In this document: positions 44,440 to 56,050 of the stretch, piece by piece
Layout of the letters: each line of letters starts with the position of its first letter
Position numbering within the stretch: position 1 is the stretch's first letter
NCBI GenBank assembly: GCA_949128115.1
Contig: OX421964.1
Location: 14,842,892 to 14,906,891, forward strand
DNA length: 64,000 nucleotides
Origin: Anaspis maculata
Taxonomy: Eukaryota > Arthropoda > Insecta > Coleoptera > Scraptiidae
Direction: 5' to 3'
Position numbers and translations under genes: made by a program
The notes under the pieces: model-generated
What the model saw: only the letters and a program-made list of their open reading frames with translations
Database searches by the model: none
Told to the model about the DNA's origin: nothing

Positions 44440-45617
44440 GATGTGGTTTTTTTTTTCCTTCAAAAAAGCTCTCTATTTTTATAATTGTATGTACATGGCA
44501 GGAGAGGAGGTAGCTCCTCGGCGCTTAATGTATAATAAATTTTTGTTTATACCCATTACGTACAATTTACTAAACATTTTAACGATTTTTTAAAGTCGAG
44601 TATTGAATTGGATGAACAAGTGTATCAGGAAAATGGCGGCAAAAACCTGACAGTATAGAGCAATGAGTAATTTTGGTTTGTTTTGTGGCGGAATTTTGTT
44701 TAATCTTTCTTCACTGTAGCAGGATTTGGTGTACAACTTTGTGTTTTAATTTGAATATGTTTTGAATGTTGGGTGTGCCCAGGTGGCTTGTGAAGGCGAC
44801 TTGTTTGGTTGAGGTGATATAAAATTTTTCGGTGTCTTGAAGCACTCGGTCTTGAATTGTTTCGATGTTTGCAAGGTCATGCAGGAGTGTAAGTCTTGTT
44901 CGTTGGCTTTTGTTGAGAATGATTCTAAGCGCAGGGTTTTGGATGATTTGTAGTTTGTTAAGGTTGGTTTTGCTAGTGTTGCTCCATGCCGGCGATGCAT
45001 AGAGCATTATGGGTCGGAGGTAACTTTTGTAGATTTGGGTTTTGACTTTTTGTTCAAGAGGGTTGAACCTATTGAAGAGTGGGTAGAGTGTGTGCAGTGC
45101 ATTTTTTGTTTTTTTTTTACGGTTTCAGTGATGTGGTATTGGTAAGTTAGTCGTTTGTCTAGGTAGACACCGAGGTATTTGGTTGTATCTTCTATGGAGA
45201 TTTGATGGTTGTACATCTTGAGTGGTAGAGTTGGGGGATCTTTTATTTTTTTCGTAAAGTATGTTAATTTGGTTTTGTCTGTATTAATTTTGATTTTCCA
45301 TTCTTTGAAGAATTTTTCTAGTAACTTGACGTGACGTTGGAGGTATACTGTGGCCTAGTTGGATTTGGTTGAACTGCTGATTATGGCTGTGTCGTCGGCG
45401 AAGAGTGCTAACTTGGTGTTTGGAGTTTTGGGAATATCGTTGATAAAGTATAAAAAGAGTGTGGGGGAGAGAACTGCACCTTGAGGTACTCCTGCTGGGA
45501 TAATATTTTTCGCGGATAAGGATTGTTCGATTTTGACTTGGAAGGTGCGGTTTGATATGAAGGAGTTAACTATGTGTATTAGATACGGGGGAAGGTTTGC
45601 TTGTATGAGTTTGAAGA
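44440..45617 (-). mobile_element. Jockey-type LINE 'B', 3' part
   Basis: The minus strand carries the end of an RT and a 3' tail. From 45617 it encodes FKLIQANLPPYLIHIVNSFI and GVPQGAVLSPTLFLYFINDI, then LALFADDTAII (RT active site). TKYLGVYLDKRLTYQYHI lies at 45180-45120, and MLYASPAWSNTSKTNLNKLQ with ALRIILNKSQRTRL at 45007-44880. The 3' end is near 44440-44460, next to an A-run on the minus strand. Interrupted by stops and at least two shifts. Confidence 0.8.
45445..45617 (-). repeat. 173-bp inverted repeat, right arm
   Basis: Partner of 41428-41600. On the minus strand the reading continues into the FADD motif of element B at 45444 and below. On the plus strand it is followed at 45618 by ...CATACCGAAATCAG, another RT continuation. 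Confidence 0.9.
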
Positions 45618-45914
45618 CATACCGAAATCAGACCAAACCCAACTCTGCCTCTTTGCGGACGACACCGCCATACTTGCCGCATCAAAAAAGAAAAGATTAG
45701 CAAACAGTAAAATCCAATCTCACCTCAACCTCCTCGTCCCATACTTTAACAAATGGAAAATCCAACTCAACGCCGACAAAACAGCCCATATCATATTCTC
45801 CCACAATAAAGACGATCCAGGAATCCCGCTAACACTCAACGGCCGACCAGTCGAAACTCAAAACACCATTAAATATCTTGGCTTAAACCTTGACAACAAA
45901 CTGACATTCAAAAC
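45618..45914 (+). pseudogene. Jockey-type RT fragment with FADD motif
   Basis: Plus-strand frame DIPKSDQTQLCLFADDTAIL...FNKWKIQLNADKTAHIIF and TIKYLGLNLDNKLTFKT, i.e. RT active site and thumb start. It is cut at 45914 by a hAT-type element and resumes at 47630 with HIANKFKSNSELLRAIF. It was probably joined originally to a copy like element A. Confidence 0.85.
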
Positions 45915-46469
45915 CAGTGGCGCCGAATAGACCTTTTTTTGTGGCGCTCGCCATACCTCAAAATGAGGGGGGGGTCTGGAGGGGAAGAAAAGGGAGGAAG
46001 GACAAGAAGAGAAGGAAAAAGGAGAAGAGGGAAGAGGAAGGAAAAGAAGAGGAAGAGAGATTTACCCAGCAAATCATTGGATATTTAATTAGGATACACT
46101 GAATCTAGATACACTGAATCTGAATGACAGTTATTTACGATGTACCTAGGTATAGGTACCGTATGATCAAAACCATTTTACTTTGAGTGCTATGACTTTT
46201 TTGCCTTTTTCAATTGTTGGTATCCATGATCATGATGTCCTGCAATTTACTTCAGACTTCAGAGTGACATCAGCGTGTTGTTTGGAAATCTTCAATGCAT
46301 GTCGGTAAGGAATACGACCACTCTCCGTTTCCCAGTTTTGTGCCATTTCAGAAATAACTTTCGATAATGAAAGCTTTTTATTCAGTTTCAAACATTTTCA
46401 GAGACCGACATCGGCATTCAACAGTTTATTCAGTCATTATGGTCGCAATTATGGCCCACCTTTGATATA

Positions 46470-46962
46470 CAGGGTGTTACAATTTTTTTGTCAGTACCTA
46501 CTTCAGGAGATGATAGAGCATTGAAAAATAAGCTCGAAAATAAGTAAGAGTGGTCGAATAAATTTCTCCCCAAAGTAGGCCTCGATCTCCTTGGTAGCCA
46601 TGTTTTTCCGCCAGATTTTCAGGAATCATAGGCGACTTGAGAAATTTATTCGATCACTCGTTACTTCTGCCAAAAAAAAAACGAAAAATTAAAAAAATCA
46701 ATAAAAAATAACAAATTTGACAAAAGTCAATATGACCAGATTGTAGGTATGCATCAACTTACTTTGTGTACTAAATTTGGTCAAAGTCCAGTGTTTGAAT
46801 TTGGAGTTCTAACCAAAAAAACCATTTTCAAAACTCAATTTTGAAGCCTCTATTCCCGTTATAATGCGTTCCCGATATAATAATTTTCTTGAGAAAGTCC
46901 ACTTATTTTTTGATAGTCCACCATCTTCTAGAATATTGACAAAAAAATTATGTGACACCCTG
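46470..46962. mobile_element. nested MITE with CAGGGTGT ends and TA flanks
   Basis: Left end CAGGGTGTTACAATTTTTTT and right end complement CAGGGTGTCACATAATTTTT, TA on both sides (46468-46469, 46963-46964). Only the outer ~40 bp pair well. No coding sequence. Confidence 0.75.
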
Positions 46963-47241
46963 TATGAAAGAATAATTTCATAGCACTCTAGACCAGAGGC
47001 AAAAGGTTTTGATCATACAGACTTCAACAGCCAGCTAACTGGACAAAAAAAATTCGATTCTTGTGCCTAGCTACATTGCGTTGCACTAGGTGTGGCTGCA
47101 CTGCACATAGAACTGGGGCCCAATTGAACAAAAGGGTCTTACCTACTTCTTCCCACAAACTTCGTAGCAATATTTTCTGCCGCAGTTCCTAAACTCGAAA
47201 TTCAGCCCATGTCATGTAGGTGGGTACATTTGGGAACTGAA

Positions 47242-47408
47242 GATTTAAGACTACGGCTCCGCTAGGAAGTCGGCTGGATTCGAGGCTGGATTTCAGAAAT
47301 GTTAGCTGCTTCGATCGTCTTGAATGCCAGTTTTGATTAGAGATTGATCATAATCAAAACTGACATGGATAACATTTCTGAAACCCAGCCGACTTCCTAG
47401 CGGAGACG
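47242..47408. repeat. palindromic repeat ~165 bp
   Basis: Arms with CTCCGCTAGGAAGTCGGCTGG and its complement, plus CCAGTTTTGATTA with TAATCAAAACTG near the centre, make a nearly full-length hairpin. It lies inside the hAT-type element. Confidence 0.75.
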
Positions 47409-47629
47409 TATGAATTATTTCGAATTTTGAAAAAGTAATGAAATCTATGGACAACTTGGTCAGCTCCTTTCCTTTTTTTTTTGCTTATTATTGTAATTAT
47501 TATTATTATTCCGAAAAAATTTCGCCTGCGGCGCTAAATGCCCGCCGGCCCGACCGTAGCGTGGCAATAAGGGGGGGGGGTCTAGAACTTTTTTCGCCAT
47601 AGTAACTTTTTATGAGTTCGGCGCCACTG

Positions 47630-48326
47630 TATCAAAACCCACATCGCCAACAAGTTCAAATCAAACTCAGAGCTCCTCCGCGCCATATTCCCACTCTTCA
47701 ACAAATTCAGCCCCCTAGACGCAAAATTAAAAACCCACATCTACAAAGAAGTCATACGTCCGTCACTCCTGTACGCATGTTCCATCTTTAGTAGTGCCGC
47801 CAAAACCCACAAAAACTAGCAGTTGCCCAAAACAAATCACTTAGAATCATCCTCAACAAATCACGACATACTCTCATCCTAGAGCTACAACAAGAGTCCG
47901 ACATCCCACCCATCCAAGACCACATACAAGATCTATCCGGTAAATTCTTCCTACACACCATTACGCAAAACCCAACAACCTCCACCCTCAACCTCTTCTC
48001 CCCAGAGACTGCTCCATTCCGCATCAAACACAAACTTCCACACCAAATCATCTACAACTAAAACCACTACACCTCACACCATCATCACATAATTTCCCAT
48101 CCCAACATAATTTCCCCTCACCTTTTTTTTTTCTTTTTCCATTCGCTGGGTTTTTTCTCACTCTGTTTTCCCAGGTAACATAACATCACTCCCACCAGAA
48201 CTCAGGACCACAGAAACTTGATCATTGGATAAGCCACGCGCAGGAGCCAATAAAATGTAAAAATGTACACAAACCTGTAAATATATACAATACTTAATTG
48301 AATAAAGAGTTTTCAAACTGCAAAAA
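47630..48326 (+). pseudogene. Jockey-type RT C-terminus and 3' end
   Basis: Continues the RT fragment ending at 45914: HIANKFKSNSELLRAIFPLF, IYKEVIRPSLLYACSIFSSA, then a stop (about 47817) and a shift before KSLRIILNKSRHTLILELQQ and PFRIKHKLPHQIIYN. The 3' UTR has T-rich tracts and an AATAAA signal at about 48301. The element probably ends in the A-run near 48326. Confidence 0.8.
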
Positions 48327-48939
48327 ATTCAGGTCGAGCGTCCTGCGAAAACGCACGTGCTTCGTTATTTTCTCGTTTGTATAGTACGACTCGGTTCTGA
48401 GAAGCCCGGCGTCTAGACGAGATCGTTGCATCTCCTACGTTCCCCCTCGAACTCGTCTCTCCTCAAGGGACTAAACCCCAAGTAACACCACCTTTTCCCT
48501 TTTGAGACGGCGCAATTAACTCGAAACTTCTGGTTTTATTTAATCTGCGCCAACAATCTCGAGTCATTCTGCGAAAGAGTATATATCACAAAGAAAGCGT
48601 CGACTCCTTGAAGAAGCTGCCACCGGCGTGACAGACCCCTCGACCCGAGACAGTGAGCTAGCTGGATCGTTGTTGCCGCCCACTAAGAGTCCACCAGCCG
48701 ACTACGACCCAAGGCGATAACAATGCGAAGCGTCCGTCGAGAGCGGATGTCCGAGCATTTTACTGCGTTTCACGAGTGAACTAGTTCATGAAGTGCACAC
48801 CACTACCAACAACCCGACCTACGCAATCCACCCACCAGCCAGAGCCGGAGCTCGACTCAGGCTTCATAGTGAATATATCTCGACGCAAAGGCCGACTAGC
48901 GAGGATTAAACACCACAAAAGCACAGCCAAGCCGCCATC

Positions 48940-49299
48940 ATGGAGGGCAACGAGCTTCTAACGAAATTCAACGCCCTGGTCGCCCAAGTGAAGATACTCA
49001 ACCAAACCGTTGCACGTCTCCAAGCCGAGAACAACGAGCTCAAGGACCAAATCAGGCGAGAAAACTCAAACTCGAGGGGTCGACCACGGTCAAAAATCTG
49101 GTACAAAAAACCTCCAAATAGAGTAAAACCTCCAATACCTCCACAATATCTCCACATATCTCCACGGATCCCCACGGATCTCCACGGATCCCCACGGATC
49201 TCCACGGATCCCCACGGATCCCCACGGATCCCCACGGATCTCCACGGATCCCCACAGATCTCCACAAAACCTCCACGGATCTCCACAAAATCTCCATGA
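48940..49299 (+). CDS. coiled-coil N-terminus plus 10-residue repeats (element D)
   Basis: A 119-residue frame. Residues 1-45 (MEGNELLTKFNALVAQVKIL, NQTVARLQAENNELKDQI) have leucine/valine heptads typical of a short coiled coil, as at the start of some LINE ORF1 proteins. Residues about 70-119 are a low-complexity series of TDLHGSPRI/TDPHGSPRI decapeptides, because a 10-bp DNA unit is translated in all three phases. The coding meaning of the repeat is doubtful. It probably represents the ORF1 N-terminus separated from its body by later insertion and repeat growth. Confidence 0.5.
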   Translation: MEGNELLTKFNALVAQVKILNQTVARLQAENNELKDQIRRENSNSRGRPRSKIWYKKPPNRVKPPIPPQYLHISPRIPTDLHGSPRISTDPHGSPRIPTDLHGSPQISTKPPRISTKSP

Positions 49300-49305
49300 A
49301 TCTCC
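49147..49305 (+). repeat. 10-bp minisatellite, array 1
   Basis: Unit ATC(T/C)CCACGG, about 12-15 copies with decayed edges (CTCCACA variants). Contains many GGATCC/GGATCT words. Its twin array is at 51717-51945. Confidence 0.9.
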
Positions 49306-51716
49306 ACAGTATAGCGCATGCGCAGTTTTCGCATACATTCGTACACACATACTGCATATAGGGTTGTCTCAAGTGGGAATCAAATCCAATTGTTTTCTGA
49401 TAAGTTTGTGATTGTGACCGTGTCATAAAGACGACTTTGATTTCGATCATTCCATAAGTAGGAATGGACTACAAACAGTGGCTAAGAAGGTTTTCTGAAA
49501 GGAATTTTGCGGAAGATACACACATTTTGAAGAAAAAATTCATGAAAAGTGGGAAACTACGCAGTCTATTTTTAGCGCCGGGCGGATATGCAACCTCCCG
49601 AACGAAGTGGAAATGGTACTTAACGAAAGAATAAACACACTAATGGGACTGGGGAGTAAAAAAGAGTTGTTGAGCCGGGAAAAGCTGAAAATAACGCGTC
49701 ATAAAACAAGACAGGACAGGAAATGGCAAGAAATCTTGAGAAAACCAGGAAAAGACATTGTTTAGTGGTAATACGCTACTAAAAGGCACAAACGGGACCG
49801 TGGAGCGGAATAGAGGTGTTGGGCGAGGACAATCTGAAAAGAACGCGTCATAAAACAAGAAACAGGGCTGAAAATCGCTAACAATCGTAAGAAAAAACAT
49901 CAAAAAGTAAGAATAACTCACACGAAACGGGAAGAAAGTCGCAAGATGAGGTAGTCGACGCGTGTAAAGAAAGAATGAAATGCAGGGAAAAAACCGAAAG
50001 AGCTCAAGAAAAGGATAACAACGCATCAAAATCATCGCGCAAAAGCATAAAAAGGCGTAAAGTACTTGAAAAAAAGGAATAAAACACAGCTCCTATACGC
50101 AACATACGAGTAACAATACAACTGTACAATTTTCGTAGCGTGCTTTTATTTTCCGCTCAAGTGATATAGGCAATCAACAATACAGCCGTTTTCACTGTTG
50201 CCTAAGTTGAGCCCGTGGGGTCCCATCAAGAGTTCTGTATTGACCCTGCATGACACAAAAGCTGAAATATCTGGCACGTATTCTGTTTTCTTCTTTACAG
50301 CATACACTTTGAAAGGCACAATAAAAATAACCTGCAATGAGCGATGTCGCACCCAGCTGTCGGCTAGCTGTCAAACGTTGACCATTGTGAATGAAACGTC
50401 AATTGTCAAAAAAAGACCAGCAAGAATAGAGTGTGGTTACCATGGCGATAAGCAAGGAAAGTTAACAATAGGGGCTTGTCATGAGCAATCATTTCAGGGA
50501 TATGCGCTGAATTTTAGGCGGGCTTTTTGAAACAACCGGACAAAAACCTTTGAATCCTACTCTAATGCACCTGTAATGTAATACAGCGCGGAAGATTTCC
50601 AGCGCTAGTCTATTTTTGAGATAAAATAGCTATAATATTTCATCTGTGCAAAAACTTTGTTCATGACAAAAGGTGCGTTCAGTCAGCTTATTTAGCCGCA
50701 AGTTTTATTTTAGTCGTAAGCGCTGCATCGCTCATTGGCTGTTCTGAGGAGGCTGGTTCATAAGAGCCAATGGGCGTCTCTGCGCTTGCGACTAAAACTA
50801 AAACTTGCGGCTAAAGGTGCGTTCAGTCAGCTTATTTAGCCGCAAGTTTTAATTTTAGTCGCAAGCGCAGAGACGCCCATTGGCTCTTATGAACCAGCCT
50901 CCTCAGAACAGCCAATAAGCGATGGAGCGCTTACGGCTAAAACTAAAACTGCGGCTAAATAAGCTGACTGAATCAACCTTAAATAAGCTGACTGAACGCA
51001 GCTAAATCTGCGTAAATACATTGGTTTGTCCGGTTGTTTTCAATATCCCGCCATTATTTGCACCTCGGACATGTGCAGTATGCGGCCAGGAAAATGCCCT
51101 GTTTAAGTGCGAAAGCTAAATAGTTAACGTAAGTAAATTGTATTCTCCCGTATCTAGATCGACTCAAAATGATTGCATAAGGAAGAGAATGGTGGTTAAA
51201 TTGTTATTGTGAAATGTACGGCTTCAGGTCCCCTTTATGACAGGGCCACCTACTTTTTCCTTGTAATCTCTTGGGTTAAACTTTCGCCGGCGTGCAGTTT
51301 ACTGCATCCAAGATTTATTCTCGAAAAGTCCTATTTCGCTTATGTCAAACTGGTCTTTGGAAAAAAAAAAAAAAAAAAACAAAAAAAAACTGGCACTTAC
51401 CTTGATTTTCTTATTCGCAACGATTCGCAACAAACACGAACATTTCGACGAGCACGAAAGTTACGTGTTTGGCTTAAACGTCAATAACTTGAAAACAGGA
51501 AAGGGAAAACAGGAGTGATATCCGTTACAGGTCGTCTTGAATTTGAATGGGATAGTACAGAATTATGTATTAACGATATCAAAAATTTGCCGTTCTATCA
51601 ATACGAAGTATTTCTTTACTATTTTTAACTAGAGCTGGCCAACGAATCAAACTTATCAAAATATTGATTCAAAGATATCATGACTTCAAATATCGGAAAA
51701 ATGTCCAAATTGAGCA
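49306..51716. other. 2.4-kb foreign stretch between two minisatellite arrays
   Basis: No recognisable protein; a 110-codon frame at 50198-50530 has no motif. It contains an inverted-repeat element (50528-51044), an A-run (51360-51388) and otherwise unassigned sequence. Because both edges are the same minisatellite, it may have been gained by insertion or by unequal exchange. Confidence 0.5.
50528..51044. mobile_element. MITE-like element with nested palindrome
   Basis: Ends AACAACCGGACAAA and complement (50529-50546 / 51026-51043). Inside, 50675-51005 holds a nearly perfect palindrome of GTTCAGTCAGCTTATTTAGC and GCCAATGGGCGTCTCTGCGC units, with an extra repeat of GCTTATTTAGC ends, as if one such element inserted in another. 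Confidence 0.7.
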
Positions 51717-51945
51717 GAAATCTCCACAAATCTCCACGGATCTCCATAAAACCTCCATGGATCTCCACGAAACCTCCATGGATCTCCACGAAACCTCCAC
51801 GGATCTCCACGAAACCTCCATGGATCTCCACGAATCCCCAAAAACCCCCACGGATCTCCACGGATCCCCACGGATCCCCACGGATCCCCACGGATCTCCA
51901 CCAAACCTCCACGGATCTCCAAGGCAAGGGACAGAAAACCTCCAC
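51717..51945 (+). repeat. 10-bp minisatellite, array 2
   Basis: Same ATC(T/C)CCACGG unit, with a higher-order 21-bp form (ATCTCCACGAAACCTCCATGG) repeated about four times in its left half. The right end passes into LINE D ORF1 leader. Confidence 0.88.
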
Positions 51946-52227
51946 GGTGGTTAACCCCTCGCTCAAACTCAAGTATCGTACACACACACACACAGTCAGA
52001 TCCCACCACCTACACAAAGCACGCCACTCATACAATTTGCCCCAATGACCCAAAACAACCAGCCCGCCCAAAATAAGCCCGTAGATTCAGCCCCCCCCCA
52101 ACACCGTCACCCCAATGGCAATCGACCCCCAGGTCCCAAACAAGAAACGCTTCAGAGAGGAATCTCAAGCCAATGACCCTAACTCAAAGAAACAGAAATC
52201 ACAGCCACACCAGACCTAAATCTCGAC

Positions 52228-53189
52228 ATGCCCCCATCTCAAACCCGCCAAAAACTGGCCCCACTCGACCCCATCAACTCTGATATCATGACCGAAAGAA
52301 CCCCCCCAATTTTCATCTGTGAGAAAAATAAATGGACACAACCTAGTGCCACGCTCAAATTCAACAACGTAGTAATTACCCAAGCAATCAACGCGCCCCA
52401 TGCCATAAAAATCCTGCCCCAAGACCCGGAGCACTTTAGAAAAGCCTTAAAAATCCTAACAGAACAAAAAGTGGAATTCCACACCTTCCAACTCGAGAGT
52501 GAGAAAAACCTCCAAGTCGTTCTACGCGGAGTCCCCTGCGAAATAGCCAATGAAGATATCGAACAATCCCTTATTGAACAGACTTTCACCCCAATCAAGG
52601 TAAGCCGCATGCGGCACCCACGATCCAAACAACCAATGCCATTAGTGCTAGTTGAAATAGAAAAATCCCGTACCGATCTCTATCAAATCCGCCACGTATG
52701 CAGCCTGGCCATCACGACAGAATCCCTCAAACCCTCTCTTCAAGTTGGACAATGCCACAGATGCCAACGGTTCGATCACTCCCAAACAAACGGTCACGCC
52801 AAACAAATATGTGTAAAATGCGGTACGAATCACCCACCCGAAGCATGCAGCTTCAAAACAGAAGGTTTCAATTGCGCCAACTGCGGCGGGAACACGGCGC
52901 CAACTGGAGAGGCTGCCCGAAATTCCCAAAGCTAAGGGCTAAGACAACTCAATCGCAACCCCAAGCCACTCAACCACAAAACAGCACCTACAACCCCCCT
53001 CAGCCCGCAACTCACCCACCCAAAAAACCCACGGGAACGTCCTACGCCCACCCCGCCAGAAACACCAACACGACACCCAGCGCGATCATCCAACTGCAAA
53101 ACGCTCTCTCCCAAGCCCCCCTGCAGAAAGATGCCACCATTCAGATCATCAATCTCCTCTTGGCCAACTTAATTTCAAACCCACAATGA
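52228..53189 (+). pseudogene. Jockey-type ORF1, element D, frameshifted
   Basis: First frame from MPPSQTRQKL: KILTEQKVEFHTFQLESEKN, VVLRGVPCEIANEDI (the PRE_C2HC-type domain), then knuckles CHRCQRFDHSQTNGHAKQIC, CVKCGTNHPPEAC and NCANCGG. A 1-nt indel near 52892 moves the rest (WRGCPKFPKLRAKTTQSQPQ to IINLLLANLISNPQ) to another frame, ending at 53189. ORF2 starts 4 bases before the ORF1 stop (53186), a small overlap common in LINEs. Confidence 0.83.
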
Positions 53190-54530
53190 ACGCACACCAA
53201 AAAACGAAACCATCTTCTCTTACGATCCTATCCTGGAACGCCAACAGCCTAAACAAAAAAAAAAAGCACGAAGTAGAAGAAATCCTAGCGCGATTAAACA
53301 TCGACATCGCGCTAATAAATGAAACCCACTTCAGACCCACAAATAAATCCAAAATCCAAAACTATACCGACTACAGAACAGAGAGACTAACAGGACGAGA
53401 CGGCGGCACCGCCATATACATTAAAACCAACATATCCCACCAACATCTGCAGCACATTCAGACAGATAATCTCGAATCCACAACCATCTCGGTAGACACA
53501 AGCTTCAAAGGAGAAATCCGCCTAACAGCAGCCTATAGACCCCCAACCAATGAGCCACCCACAAACAAGGATTTGACCACTCTATTCGCCTCACGAAAAC
53601 CCACACTAATTGCAGGAGACCTAAACTGCAAACACACACACTGGAACTCCACCACCATTAACGTACCCGGAAAACATCTTCCAAAATCTAGCGATCAACT
53701 TCAATTCGAAATCTACGGGCCCACAGAACACACAATCCACACAACACACAGCAGTGACGTCCTAGACATAGCACTAATTAAAAACCTCAATATCCCAATA
53801 AACATAAACACACTACACGAACTTTCATCAGACCACAATCCGGTACTAATCACTCTCGGAAAAAACATCACGAATAACCCAATCACACGGCAGCAACAAA
53901 CCACAAACTGGACCGACTTCCAAAACGAAATGCTAGCGAACCTCGCCCCCCTCCGACAATGCGGAACGATGACGAGCTGAACGCAGCCATTCAAAACCTA
54001 GAACTTATCATCACCCAAGCATTCCAAGCGTCAACTAGAACTACTGTAAAACCAATCGGACCAGAAATTCCACTAACAATTAAAAACCTAATTCGAAGGA
54101 AGAACAAAGCAAAAAGATGGGCAAACAAAATCAAAGACCCCAAAGACAAACAAGTATACAATAGGCTCAAAAACCAAGTTCGCAACGAACTTATCCAATT
54201 CAAAAATGAAGAATGGGACAATAAACTCCACTCACTAGACACACAAGACCTCTCACTCTGGCAAATGACAAAAGCGCTCACGGGAAAAAACAAAAAACGC
54301 ACAATCCCCCCGATCCAACACAATACACTTAAATACACAGACTCCCAGAAAGCAGAGGCCTTCGCGGAACACTTTGAAACTCAATTCACGAATCACGAAA
54401 CAAACGATAACAAAGAAAACACGCGCGCAGTAATCACCGCAGTCAAAAACACACTTAAACATAAAGATTCTACATACTGTAATCTCCCAACCCACCCCTC
54501 TTATAAAAATAAACTTTCCCCAAAGAAGAA
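53186..54530 (+). pseudogene. Jockey-type ORF2 endonuclease, element D
   Basis: MNAHQKTKPSSLTILSWNAN, LINETHFRP, GRDGGTAIYI, IRLTAAYRPP, TLIAGDLNCKHTHWNS, SDVLDIALI and LSSDHNPVLITL are the full set of EEP endonuclease motifs, so the nuclease domain itself is uninterrupted (53186-53960). A shift near 53965 is followed by the linker (PLTIKNLIRRKNKAKRWANK, SLWQMTKALTGKN) to about 54530, where unrelated DNA begins. Confidence 0.85.
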
Positions 54531-56050
54531 GAAGAATCACCTTCAAGTTGAAGACTTAGGTTGGCTGTTCGTGTTCGTCTAGTGGTGTTCGTTAGGACTT
54601 AAGTTGTTCCGTAGTTACCCCAAAGTAGTACAGGTAAGTGAAGGCTTGGAAATGAAACACAGAGACTTCAAAATTAACAAAGAACAATTTTATTCCAAAG
54701 ACAAATATATCGACTCATGTTCAAGAATGCAATATCAATTCAATTACACCACCCTCCCACTATTTGAAATGCAGTGTGTAAGCCACTGCTGCCGAGAGAA
54801 CAAGAGAAAGACGAGAGAGAGTATCGCTCTCGCTAGAACAGATCATATTAGTTCCAGTAACCTAGATTGTTGAGGAACCTGTATAGCGGAAACTAAACGG
54901 CAGACCCAAAGTGTGATGCATCGCCGATACATCACTTGGTGCGAAGGGAAAGAAGAGGAAGACAAACGTTTATTAGTAAGTTCTGCGGTGACCTAAATTG
55001 ACGAGGGATCTAAAAAGGAAATAGCGACGAGTTTGGCTAAGCACAGGTTCACTTGAACAGGCCCCTGCTGCCGAAAGAAGAAAAGAGAACAGTGTTGCAT
55101 TCCCGGATGTCTTTTAATGGTACATAATAATAATGGCAATGAAAGATCAAGAATGAACATGATCAACATGGTCAATAATATCATCATAAATTATTTACTA
55201 CAATAAATACCACAACATGGCTTGAGGTAAATCAACAATATCAAAAACAAGGTCTTAACAGTTGAAGACGTATATTATTTCATCAGATAACAAAGTAAGG
55301 AAAGATATCTTCTCTCACGAAATACCCTTCTCTTACAAAACACGACAGCAAGTAAAAATATCCGTTGTGCCAAATATCTTTATCTCACAGGACTCAGGCA
55401 TGAATATAGAAGATAGTCGATCAGTGCAATATGTATCATAGTAAACAAAAGTATGAAGAAATCATTAAAGCAATTCAACTCGACTGAGAAGAATACCACA
55501 ACCATGCCCATCAAGTATGACAGTATACCTTGGAGCTCTCAAAACCACGTCACCTGTTCTACAGGTCAACGCTTTGTTGTCTCGCCAGACCCAGGCTCTC
55601 GTGGTAGCTCGGTCGCAGGTCATCTGGAAATCTTGTGGCGACATCGTTCTACTCTTTCCTCTCTCAAGCTCCCAACAACAGTGACCCACACGCTACGTGT
55701 ATTCCCTTTATCCCCTGAACGTGATTATCCCGTTAATTGTTACAATTAATAATGTCTAACTGACAGGAAACAAAGGAGCTGAATAAACTTATCTTCGAGC
55801 GTTCTGAAGGCACGGCAGCTATACTCTGGAAGTCGTCAACATCGGAAGAGACTTGAATCTTCTCTTTTCTATGATCTGGAGCAGGAAATACCCAGTTTTT
55901 CTTGTGTTTTTCTCTTAGACATCTGCCGACCTTTTCTCCACCTTTCAACTTCCCGTTACTTGCCGACGGCATCCCCTTTTCAGGTGTATTACCAAAGCTC
56001 ACCATGTTTCACGTTTAATTCTTTATAAGCTAAAGAGCCGGTCGATTTCA
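54531..56050. other. 1.5-kb foreign insertion in LINE D
   Basis: Separates the ORF2 linker from RT-proximal sequence. No recognisable protein. It ends near an ACACACAC run at about 56053-56070. I could not define termini or a target duplication. Possibly an LTR or other non-coding element. Confidence 0.5.

Larger units (their letters stand above)
45915..47629. mobile_element. hAT-type non-autonomous element inside LINE RT
   Basis: Perfect 13-bp terminal inverted repeats CAGTGGCGCCGAA. The 8-bp duplication is TTCAAAAC on the left (45907-45914) and TATCAAAAC on the right (47630-47638; one extra base). Removing it restores the LINE reading LTFKT-HIANKF. No transposase found in 1,715 bp. It holds a purine-rich stretch (about 45960-46060), a nested MITE and a palindrome. 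Confidence 0.87.

Noticed and set aside
50198..50530. 110-codon frame as a possible host gene
   Set aside because: No recognisable motif, overlapped by antisense frames and adjacent to a MITE; no support for a gene.
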